Assembly (NCBI GenBank): GCA_900769795.1
Contig: CAAGHZ010000014.1
Location: forward strand, 1-7,590
Reading direction: 5' to 3'
Source of the DNA: Clostridia bacterium
GTDB taxonomy: Bacteria > Bacillota > Clostridia > Monoglobales > Monoglobaceae
DNA: 7,590 bases
This document shows positions 1-5,583 of this stretch, one piece after another. A program made the position numbers and the translations under genes. Under the pieces are notes generated by a model. The model saw only the letters and a program-made list of their open reading frames with translations, ran no database searches and had not been told where the DNA came from. Numbering within the stretch: position 1 is the stretch's first letter; every line of letters starts with the position of its first letter.

Positions 1-130
1 AAAGTGTTATTGCAAACTCCGTTTGCAGTTATATTATATTTGCCATTTAACTGTGCGAAGCACAATATAACTCGGCATAAGCCGAATATAACTGCGTAGC
101 AATACAACTTGCCGCAGGCAAATATAACTG
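1..130. repeat. Array of short hairpins separated by an ATATAAC spacer
   Basis: This gene-free stretch is built from small inverted repeats alternating with a 7-nt AT-rich spacer. The spacers are ATTTAAC (45-51), ATATAAC (65-71), ATATAAC (86-92), ATACAAC (102-108) and ATATAAC (122-128). Between them lie stem-loops TGTGC-GAA-GCACA (52-64), TCGGC-ATAA-GCCGA (72-85), TGC-GTA-GCA (93-101) and TTGCC-GCA-GGCAA (109-121). A longer one, TGCAAAC-TCC-GTTTGCA (11-27), is followed by GTTATAT (28-34), the reverse complement of the spacer, so the unit orientation appears to flip around 28-45. The stems differ in sequence but remain self-complementary. No coding potential is supported here. The array may continue beyond the window edge. 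I do not assign it to a named repeat family; its function is unknown. Confidence 0.75.
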
Positions 131-159
131 AAAAAAGACATCCATAGGATGTCTTTTTT
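131..159 (-). terminator. Intrinsic terminator of the tRNA-Leu unit
   Basis: Arms GACATCC (137-143) and GGATGTC (147-153) enclose a 3-nt loop. They are flanked by six A (131-136) and six T (154-159), so the U-tract works in either direction. On the minus strand it begins two bases after the encoded CCA of the tRNA, the expected place for its terminator. Being symmetrical, it could also stop any transcript arriving from the left. Confidence 0.85.
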
Positions 160-161
160 CA

Positions 162-248
162 TGGTGCCGCTGATCGGGGTCGAACCGATACGGTATCGCT
201 ACCACTGGATTTTGAGTCCAGCGCGTCTGCCAATTCCACCACAGCGGC
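162..248 (-). tRNA. tRNA-Leu, anticodon CAA
   Basis: The minus strand folds as a class II tRNA with a long variable arm. Acceptor arms GCCGCTG (242-248) and CAGCGGC pair over seven bases. The D-arm contains GAATTGGCAGA. The anticodon stem CTGGA/TCCAG encloses loop CTCAAAA, which gives anticodon CAA for UUG leucine codons. The variable arm pairs GGTA with TACC, and the T-arm is ATCGG-TTCGACC-CCGAT. A discriminator A and an encoded CCA (162-164) follow, giving 87 nt with CCA. The long variable arm and the CAA anticodon agree on leucine. It has its own promoter and terminator, so it is a unit separate from the hydrogenase genes. Confidence 0.95.
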
Positions 249-266
249 AAATCATATAACTGCTTT

Positions 267-295
267 AGTATATCACAGATGTTTTAAAAAATCAA
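267..295 (-). promoter_or_regulatory. Sigma-A-type promoter of tRNA-Leu
   Basis: On the minus strand, a -35 box TTGATT (290-295) and a -10 box TATACT (267-272) are separated by exactly 17 nt. An extended TG motif (TGA, 273-275) abuts the -10. Transcription would start near 260, about 12 nt before the mature tRNA 5' end. It lies just past the hydA terminator, so the tRNA is probably transcribed on its own. Confidence 0.75.
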
Positions 296-313
296 GTATT
301 TTTTTCATCTTTT

Positions 314-346
314 AAAAACAAAAGCGGGGCAGTATAACTGCCCCGC
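314..346 (-). terminator. Intrinsic terminator after hydA
   Basis: Nine-base GC-rich arms GCGGGGCAG (324-332) and CTGCCCCGC (338-346) enclose a 5-nt loop. On the minus strand the stem is followed by TTTTGTTTTT (314-323). It starts 11 nt after the hydA stop codon and marks the 3' end of the hydrogenase operon. Confidence 0.93.
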
Positions 347-357
347 AAGTTACCTTA

Positions 358-2097
358 TTAGAACTTTGGTCTCTCATGATAGTGAGTGTGCAAAAGCTCG
401 TGTGCCTTGTGGCTTCCGGGCTCTGTAAGGAATTCCTTATACAAAAGCTCAATATCAGGGTTTTTGTGGCTCTTACGTATAGGTGCGTTTGCATCCTCTG
501 TGTAAAGTGCCTTAGCACGCTCCTTCTTAAGGTCAACTTTCATCTGTACCTTTGCAGGAACGATAGGCTGTCCGCCACCTGTTACACAACCACCGGGACA
601 AGCCATAATCTCAATAAAGTGATACTCTGCCTTGCCTGCGCGAATGTTTTCAAGAAGCTTTCTTGCATTGCCAAGACCATGTGCGATTGCAGCCTTAACT
701 GTCATATCGCCAATCTTAACTTCTGCTTCTTTGATACCCTCTGTACCTCTTACAGCGTTATATTCAATCTGCTCTAAATCCTGACCTGATACAACATCTG
801 CAACTGTACGGAGAGCTGCCTCCATAACGCCGCCGGTTGCGCCAAAGATAACGCCTGCACCTGTTGCTTCTTCAAATGGAGCATCAAACTTTTCATCAGG
901 GAGTTCGGTAAACTCGATGCCGGCTGACTTGATCATACGAGCAAGTTCGCGTGTTGTGATAACAGCGTCAACATCACGAAGACCGCCTACCTCCATCTCG
1001 TCTCTTGCGCTCTCAAACTTCTTAGCAACACAAGGCATAACAGATACCATGAAGATCTTGCTTGGATCTACGTTGTGCTTCTCTGCCCAGTATGTTTTGA
1101 TGATTGCACCAAACATCTGGTGAGGTGATTTACAACTTGACAGATTGTCAAGGAAATCAGGGAAGTTATGCTCACAGAACTTAATCCAACCGGGGCTGCA
1201 TGATGTGATAAGAGGAAGCTTACCACCGTTCTTGATTCTGTTTAAGAGTTCTGTGCCCTCTTCCATAATAGTAAGGTCAGCACCTGTATCTGTATCAAAA
1301 GTATAGTCAACGCCAAGTCTTCTGATAGCAGCTGCCATCTTGCCTGTGCAAGGTGTGCCGATTTCCATACCAAATTCTTCACCAAGTGCCGCACGAACAG
1401 CAGGAGCTGTCTGTACAACAACAACCTTTTCAGGGTCTGCGATTGCTTCCCACACGAGGTCTGTGCTGTCCTTCTCGCGGAGTGCACCAACAGGACAAGC
1501 AACTATACACTGACCACAGTTTACACAAGTAACTTCAGCAAGTGATTTGTTGAATGCAGAAGCAATAGTTGTTTCAAATCCACGCTCTGTAGCATCGATT
1601 ACAGAAACTGTCTGAATGTTCTTACATGCGCTTACGCAACGACGGCAAAGTACGCACTTGTTGTTGTCACGAACGATAGAAGGTGACAAATCATCAACAT
1701 CATACTCGTTTCTAACACCCTCGTAAGGGATATCTGTAACACCGAGTTCTTCTGAGAGAGTCTGGAGTTCACAGTTGCCGTTTCTTGCACATGTGAGACA
1801 CTTTCTCTCGTGGTTTGACAGAAGAAGTTCAAGTGTAATTTTTCTTGACTTTCTAACTGCAGGAGTATTTGTGAAAACTTCCATACCCTCTGATACAGGG
1901 TATACACAAGCAGCCTGAAGGCTTCTTGCACCTTTGATTTCTACAACACACATTCTGCATGAGCCTGTCTGACTTACATTTTTTAAATAACAGAGTGTAG
2001 GAATGTTGATTCCGGCTTCGCGTGCTGCCTGAAGAACAGTATAGTCAGCAGGAACACTCATACTCTGTCCGTTTATTTTAATATTAACATTTTCCAT
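358..2097 (-). CDS. hydA: [FeFe]-hydrogenase catalytic subunit HydA of a bifurcating-type NAD-linked hydrogenase
   Basis: Cytoplasmic H-cluster subunit that makes or oxidises H2; with HydB and HydC it is expected to bifurcate or confurcate electrons between NAD(H), ferredoxin and H2. Numbered from the ATG at 2097 (579 aa): plant-type [2Fe-2S] Cys36, 47, 50, 64; His-Cys3 [4Fe-4S] His96, Cys100, 103, 109; two ferredoxin clusters Cys148-158 and Cys191-201; H-cluster motifs L1 TSCSPGW (298-304), L2 MPCVAKKFE (Cys356) and L3 EIMACPGGC (Cys500, 504); then a small-subunit-like C-terminus. Layout and length match CpI-type group A enzymes (about 574 aa). L1 has Ser301 where TSCCPxW is usual (see findings). 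An in-frame ATG at 2106 directly abuts the Shine-Dalgarno AAAGGGGA (2107-2114), whereas 2097 sits 9 nt away, so 2097 is preferred; 2106 remains possible. Last gene of the operon. The HydE, HydF and HydG maturases are not in the window. Confidence 0.95.
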   Translation of the reverse strand: MENVNIKINGQSMSVPADYTVLQAAREAGINIPTLCYLKNVSQTGSCRMCVVEIKGARSLQAACVYPVSEGMEVFTNTPAVRKSRKITLELLLSNHERKCLTCARNGNCELQTLSEELGVTDIPYEGVRNEYDVDDLSPSIVRDNNKCVLCRRCVSACKNIQTVSVIDATERGFETTIASAFNKSLAEVTCVNCGQCIVACPVGALREKDSTDLVWEAIADPEKVVVVQTAPAVRAALGEEFGMEIGTPCTGKMAAAIRRLGVDYTFDTDTGADLTIMEEGTELLNRIKNGGKLPLITSCSPGWIKFCEHNFPDFLDNLSSCKSPHQMFGAIIKTYWAEKHNVDPSKIFMVSVMPCVAKKFESARDEMEVGGLRDVDAVITTRELARMIKSAGIEFTELPDEKFDAPFEEATGAGVIFGATGGVMEAALRTVADVVSGQDLEQIEYNAVRGTEGIKEAEVKIGDMTVKAAIAHGLGNARKLLENIRAGKAEYHFIEIMACPGGCVTGGGQPIVPAKVQMKVDLKKERAKALYTEDANAPIRKSHKNPDIELLYKEFLTEPGSHKAHELLHTHYHERPKF

Positions 2098-2115
2098 ATC
2101 AGTCATTCCCCTTTC

Positions 2116-3915
2116 TTACTTCTTCACAATTGCACCGAACTTACAAGTCTCAACACAAGCACCACACTTGATACACTTGCTCTGGTCGATAACAAACGGA
2201 TTCTTAATTTCACCGCTGATAGCGCCAACAGGACACTTTCTTGCACAAGCGCTACAGCCTTTACACTTATCTTCAACAATAACATAACTGAGAAGATCCT
2301 TACATACACCGGCCGGACAACGCTTGTCAACAACGTGAGCTACATACTCATCTCTGAAGTACTTAAGTGTTGAAAGAACAGGGTTTGGAGCACACTGACC
2401 AAGACCACAGAGTGAACTTGTCTTGATGTGCATAGCAAGTTCTTCAAGCTTGTCAAGGTCTTCTAAAGTTCCCTGACCCTTGGTAATCTTATCAAGAATC
2501 TCGTGAAGTCTCTTTGTACCAACACGACAAGGTGTACACTTACCACAAGACTCATCAACAGTAAATTCAAGATAGAACTTAGCGATGTCAACCATACAGT
2601 TTTCTTCGTCCATAACGATAAGACCACCCGAGCCCATCATTGAACCGATTGCTGTAAGTGAGTCATAATCAATCGGTGTATCCATCAAACTTGCAGGAAT
2701 ACATCCGCCTGAAGGACCACCGGTCTGTGCAGCCTTGAACTTCTTGCCGTTCGGGATGCCGCCACCGATTTCTTCAACAATCTCGCGGAGAGTTGTACCC
2801 ATAGGTACCTCAACAAGACCTGTGTTATTAATCTTACCACCGAGAGCGAATACCTTTGTACCCTTGCTCTTCTCTGTACCAATTGCTGTAAACCAATCAG
2901 CACCATTTAAGATAATCTGGCAGATATTTGCATATGTTTCAACGTTATTAAGAAGTGTCGGCTTCATCCAAAGACCCTTAACAGCAGGGAACGGAGGACG
3001 AGGACGAGGCTCACCACGCATACCTTCGATAGATGTAAGAAGCGCTGTTTCCTCACCACAAACGAAAGCACCTGCACCAAGACGAAGGTCAAGGTCAAAG
3101 CTGAAGTCTGTGCCGAAAATGTTTTTACCAAGGAGGCCGTATTCCTTAGCCTGATCAATAGCAATCTTGAGTCTCTGTACAGCGATAGGATACTCTGCAC
3201 GAATGTAGATGTAACCTTCATCAGCACCTACTGCGTATGCAGCGATTGCCATTGCCTCGATAACACTGTGTGGGTCACCCTCAAGAATACTTCTGTCCAT
3301 GAACGCACCCGGGTCACCCTCGTCGGCATTACATGCAACATACTTCTTGTCACCCTGTGCTTTTGCTGTGAATTCCCACTTCATACCGGTTGTAAAACCA
3401 CCGCCACCACGGCCACGGAGACCTGATGCTTTGATTGTTTCAATAACCTGCTCAGGAGTCATCTCGGTTAAAACCTTACCGAGAGCTTTGTATCCGTCAA
3501 AAGCTATGTACTCATCAATCTGTTCAGGGTTGATAACACCACAGTTACGAAGCGCTATTCTCATCTGCTTCTTGTAGAAGCCAACCTCGTTAATACCTTT
3601 AATTTCATCAGAGCCTTCCTGGATTGTTTCATCATAAAGAAGTCTCTTAACGATACGACCTTTCATAAGGTGCTCGTCAACTATCTCTGTAACATCATCA
3701 ACTGTTACACGGCTGTAGAATGCGCCCTCAGGATAAACTATCATAATAGGACCGAGTGCACAAAGACCAAAACAACCTGTTCTAACAACTTTAATCTCTT
3801 TCTCAAGACCTTTTTCCTTGAGCTGAGCTTCCATTTCCTGTGCTATAAGTTCACTCTTAGAAGAAGTACAACCTGTACCTGCACAGATCAGGACATGTCC
3901 TCTGGCTATATCCAT
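2116..3915 (-). CDS. hydB: NADH-binding flavoprotein subunit HydB (NuoF-like) of the bifurcating hydrogenase
   Basis: Soluble 599-aa subunit that oxidises NADH at FMN and passes electrons to HydA; in bifurcating complexes it is regarded as the bifurcation centre. Domains in order: thioredoxin-like [2Fe-2S] (Cys11, 16, 48, 52); NuoF core with FMN/NAD loop GLRGRGGGGF (165-174) and NADEGDPGAFMDR (196-208); SLBB-like segment; [4Fe-4S] Cys457, 460, 463, 503; two C-terminal ferredoxin motifs (Cys551, 554, 557, 561 and Cys581, 584, 587, 591). The extra N- and C-terminal domains separate this type from plain complex I NuoF. Cys508, His527, Cys533 and Cys538 could form an additional metal site. A Shine-Dalgarno AGAAAGGA (3926-3933) lies 10 nt before the start. 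It is 33 nt downstream of the ferredoxin gene and directly upstream of hydA. NADH rather than NADPH is inferred from the family. Confidence 0.96.
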   Translation of the reverse strand: MDIARGHVLICAGTGCTSSKSELIAQEMEAQLKEKGLEKEIKVVRTGCFGLCALGPIMIVYPEGAFYSRVTVDDVTEIVDEHLMKGRIVKRLLYDETIQEGSDEIKGINEVGFYKKQMRIALRNCGVINPEQIDEYIAFDGYKALGKVLTEMTPEQVIETIKASGLRGRGGGGFTTGMKWEFTAKAQGDKKYVACNADEGDPGAFMDRSILEGDPHSVIEAMAIAAYAVGADEGYIYIRAEYPIAVQRLKIAIDQAKEYGLLGKNIFGTDFSFDLDLRLGAGAFVCGEETALLTSIEGMRGEPRPRPPFPAVKGLWMKPTLLNNVETYANICQIILNGADWFTAIGTEKSKGTKVFALGGKINNTGLVEVPMGTTLREIVEEIGGGIPNGKKFKAAQTGGPSGGCIPASLMDTPIDYDSLTAIGSMMGSGGLIVMDEENCMVDIAKFYLEFTVDESCGKCTPCRVGTKRLHEILDKITKGQGTLEDLDKLEELAMHIKTSSLCGLGQCAPNPVLSTLKYFRDEYVAHVVDKRCPAGVCKDLLSYVIVEDKCKGCSACARKCPVGAISGEIKNPFVIDQSKCIKCGACVETCKFGAIVKK

Positions 3916-3948
3916 TTTATACCAATCCTTTCTGTTTAATCAGTAGTA

Positions 3949-4317
3949 TTATTCGTTTGCACCAATTGTGTACTCAGCAACGGGATTGCCGTTTACAATG
4001 TGCTCTGCAACAACTTTTGCTGCCTTTTCTGCAGTCATCTTTACATATGTCACCTTTTCCTTACCGGGAGCGAGAACCTCAACAATAGGTTCTAAGCGAC
4101 ACATACCAATACAACCTGTCTGAGTAATGGTAACATTTGAAAGGTTACGCTTTGCAACTTCTTCCATAAATGCATTCATAACAGGACGAGCGCCTGCTGC
4201 GATACCGCATGTAGCCATACCAACTACTACACGAATACCGTTTTCATCCTCTTTTCTAAGAGTGATGTTGTCAAGCATCTGCTTTCTTATAGCTTCAAGT
4301 TCTGCTAAACTTTTCAT
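3949..4317 (-). CDS. Thioredoxin-like [2Fe-2S] ferredoxin of the hydrogenase operon
   Basis: A 122-aa cytoplasmic protein of the (2Fe-2S) ferredoxin (thioredoxin-fold, COG3411-like) family that accompanies HydABC-type hydrogenases in many Clostridia; probably an accessory electron carrier, since the three core subunits are encoded by other genes. Visible motifs are MATCGIAAGARP (Cys37) and TGCIGMC (Cys69, Cys73), corresponding to the CxxxxC and CxxxC pairs of NuoE-type domains. Only three cysteines exist in the whole protein; the fourth ligand position reads alanine. The start at 4317 is preferred because the Shine-Dalgarno AGAAAGGA (4327-4334) is 9 nt upstream and the product then begins MKSLAELE; an in-frame ATG at 4326 abuts the Shine-Dalgarno with no spacing. 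It follows the GHKL ATPase gene after 44 nt. The exact electron partner is unknown. Confidence 0.88.
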   Translation of the reverse strand: MKSLAELEAIRKQMLDNITLRKEDENGIRVVVGMATCGIAAGARPVMNAFMEEVAKRNLSNVTITQTGCIGMCRLEPIVEVLAPGKEKVTYVKMTAEKAAKVVAEHIVNGNPVAEYTIGANE

Positions 4318-4361
4318 TATTTTCATTCCTTTCTGAATTCTTTTATCACATATCCTGTGAC

Positions 4362-4904
4362 TTAAGCGTAAAGTTCCGCCTCGTTCTCCTTCAGGAATTC
4401 GCTAAGCCAGAGAGTAACCTCAGGCGTCTTTAACGAAACCCCTCCGAGAATTTCACGGATTTGACGCGTGTCAAATACAAATTCTTTTCCGTTTACTATG
4501 TGACTATAAACGAAATCTATAGACTCATAAGATGTGACAGTTCCAAGTATCGTTTCTGCCATATCGCCAAGGGGCTGACGGTCAATGTGACTGTACCCAA
4601 AGGTTGCAGAAATAACCGTGCCGATTCCAACCTCAGACGAAAGTTCTATCTCTCCGCCTGTATTCTCTGCCGCAAGTTTTAAAAGAGGAATCCCCAATCC
4701 GACTTTGCGGGTAGAGCGACTTGTTGTAAACGGATCGATAACGGATTTTACCATCTCAGGCGGCATCCCTTTTCCATCATCCTTAATAGTAAACTTCAAA
4801 ATATCTTCTGTTGTATCTTCTGTCAGAGTAAGTTCAATAAGTTTTGCCCCGGCAACAACAGAATTTTGCATAATGTCAAGTATATGAAGTGATAATTCCC
4901 TCAT
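4362..4904 (-). CDS. Stand-alone GHKL ATPase (histidine-kinase-type ATP-binding protein) in the hydrogenase operon
   Basis: A 180-aa soluble protein consisting of a HATPase_c fold without sensor, membrane or phosphoacceptor-histidine (HisKA) domains. Visible ATP-site motifs: N-box LDIMQNSV (Asp10, Asn14), G1 box DDGKGM (42-47), F-box-like DPFTTS (57-62) and G2 box GLGIPLLK (69-76). The C-terminal 75 residues match no motif I know. Genes of this kind recur between the NuoE-like and NuoF-like genes of clostridial hydrogenase operons (recollection, not checked). The role is not established: candidates are a protein kinase resembling anti-sigma-factor serine kinases, or an ATP-dependent switch on the hydrogenase. 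It starts 12 nt after the hydC stop with only a weak GGGTG Shine-Dalgarno, which suggests translational coupling. Confidence in the fold is high; in the function, low. Confidence 0.88.
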   Translation of the reverse strand: MRELSLHILDIMQNSVVAGAKLIELTLTEDTTEDILKFTIKDDGKGMPPEMVKSVIDPFTTSRSTRKVGLGIPLLKLAAENTGGEIELSSEVGIGTVISATFGYSHIDRQPLGDMAETILGTVTSYESIDFVYSHIVNGKEFVFDTRQIREILGGVSLKTPEVTLWLSEFLKENEAELYA

Positions 4905-4916
4905 AACACCCGGCTA

Positions 4917-5402
4917 TTAGTACTTTGCAAGAATACCCTCGATATCGTCAACTACCAAACGTCCATAAACATCTTCGTTGATAGTAATAACGGGAGCAAG
5001 TCCGCAGGCACCGATACAACGTGTTGCCTCAAGCGAGAACTTGCCATCGGGAGTACATTCTCCAACCTCTATACCTAAGATCTGTTTTACCTTCTCAATA
5101 ATATCGCCGGAGCCCTTAACGTAGCAAGCTGTACCAAGGCATACACCTATGTTATACTTACCCTTAGGATTAAGTGAGAACTGCGCATAGAAAGTAACGA
5201 TTCCGTAGATTTCAGCCAGAGGAATATCAAGACCCTCTGAAATCATTTCCTGCACCTCTATAGGCAGATAACCGTAGATATTCTGAGCTTCATGCAGAAC
5301 AGGGATAGCCGCACCCTTCATACCCTTGTGACTTTCAATCACAGCCTTAAGAGCCGCTTCCTGTTCCGGTGTTCCGCTGAACGGAATTGTGTTTTGACTC
5401 AT
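4917..5402 (-). CDS. hydC: NuoE-like [2Fe-2S] subunit HydC of the bifurcating hydrogenase
   Basis: A 161-aa cytoplasmic electron-transfer subunit, homologous to the 24-kDa complex I subunit NuoE, which docks on the NuoF-like HydB. The N-terminal helical part (about 10-80, with ESHKG, LHEAQNIYGYLP and IYGIVTFYAQF) is typical. The thioredoxin-like C-terminal part carries the [2Fe-2S] ligands Cys88, Cys93 (CLGTAC) and Cys129, Cys133 (CIGAC). Cys116 is extra. The length fits the family (about 155-165 aa). The start at 5402 is set by an ideal AGGAGG (5412-5417) with 9-nt spacing. The frame stays open to an ATG at 5513, but that would add a Lys/Asn-rich, non-homologous leader running through the Rex-like operator. 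It is the first gene of the catalytic block, after a 181-bp regulatory gap. Confidence 0.96.
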   Translation of the reverse strand: MSQNTIPFSGTPEQEAALKAVIESHKGMKGAAIPVLHEAQNIYGYLPIEVQEMISEGLDIPLAEIYGIVTFYAQFSLNPKGKYNIGVCLGTACYVKGSGDIIEKVKQILGIEVGECTPDGKFSLEATRCIGACGLAPVITINEDVYGRLVVDDIEGILAKY

Positions 5403-5411
5403 TTTGTCGAA

Positions 5412-5417
5412 CCTCCT
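5412..5417 (-). promoter_or_regulatory. Ribosome binding site fixing the hydC start
   Basis: A consensus AGGAGG on the minus strand lies 9 nt before the ATG at 5402. It decides between this start and the upstream in-frame ATG at 5513, which has no comparable Shine-Dalgarno. Confidence 0.85.
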
Positions 5418-5482
5418 GTTTATATTGCTGTTTACGAGAATTCCATATGAAATCCCCGCATTAATTTTTTTCAAATTTAAAC

Positions 5483-5506
5483 AGTTTGTTAGATTTTTAA
5501 CAAACT
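5483..5506 (-). promoter_or_regulatory. Rex-like operator upstream of hydC
   Basis: Perfect 9-bp arms AGTTTGTTA and TAACAAACT are separated by 6 nt. The inner 18 bp on the minus strand (5486-5503) read TTGTTAAAAATCTAACAA, against the known Rex consensus TTGTTAANNNNTTAACAA: 13 of 14 defined positions match. Rex represses fermentative and hydrogenase genes in Firmicutes at low NADH/NAD+ and releases DNA when NADH rises, which suits an NADH-dependent hydrogenase. The palindrome is about 80 bp upstream of the hydC start codon and overlaps or directly follows a candidate -10 box (5505-5510). The palindrome is seen in the sequence; Rex binding is inference. Confidence 0.72.
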
Positions 5507-5557
5507 TATACATGCCAATACACCCTGCTGTCGCAAGGCGCCTTTTTAATTATATCA
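5505..5557 (-). promoter_or_regulatory. Candidate promoters of the hydC-hydA block
   Basis: Two minus-strand candidates are visible. One is an ideal extended -10, TGATATAAT (5549-5557), without a good -35; its start would fall near 5542, placing the Rex-like site about 40-60 nt downstream as a roadblock. The other pairs a weak -35 GCGACA (5529-5534) with TATAAG (5505-5510) across 18 nt; here the palindrome would cover the start point, the classical repressor position. A third, weaker possibility uses TTGTTA within the palindrome as a -35. I cannot rank them without a mapped start. No terminator is seen between the PHP gene and this region, so read-through is also possible. Confidence 0.5.
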
Positions 5558-5583
5558 CACTTCTTTTAAAAAAGCCACTAAAA

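Noticed and set aside
1..130. CRISPR array
   Set aside because: The constant element is only about 7-9 nt, the variable parts are self-complementary hairpins of 9-14 nt, and no cas genes are visible.
47..250. Minus-strand 67-codon open frame
   Set aside because: It runs across the tRNA-Leu, its terminator and the hairpin array, so it is not a plausible gene.
376..777. Plus-strand open frames inside hydA and other genes
   Set aside because: They lie opposite strongly conserved coding sequence, have no recognisable domains and no supporting Shine-Dalgarno context; they are antisense shadows.
4346..4360. Small hairpin TCACA-TATCC-TGTGA between the ATPase and ferredoxin genes as a terminator or operator
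   Set aside because: Only 5 AT-leaning base pairs and no U-tract; too weak to support beyond chance.
358..5402. Calling the operon a respiratory complex I fragment because of NuoE/NuoF-like genes
   Set aside because: No membrane subunits are present, and HydA has H-cluster motifs and ferredoxin domains specific to multimeric [FeFe] hydrogenases.
5403..5513. N-terminal extension of HydC to the ATG at 5513
   Set aside because: The extra 37 residues are Lys/Asn-rich with no family resemblance, lack a Shine-Dalgarno and run through the Rex-like palindrome; the ATG at 5402 has an ideal AGGAGG.
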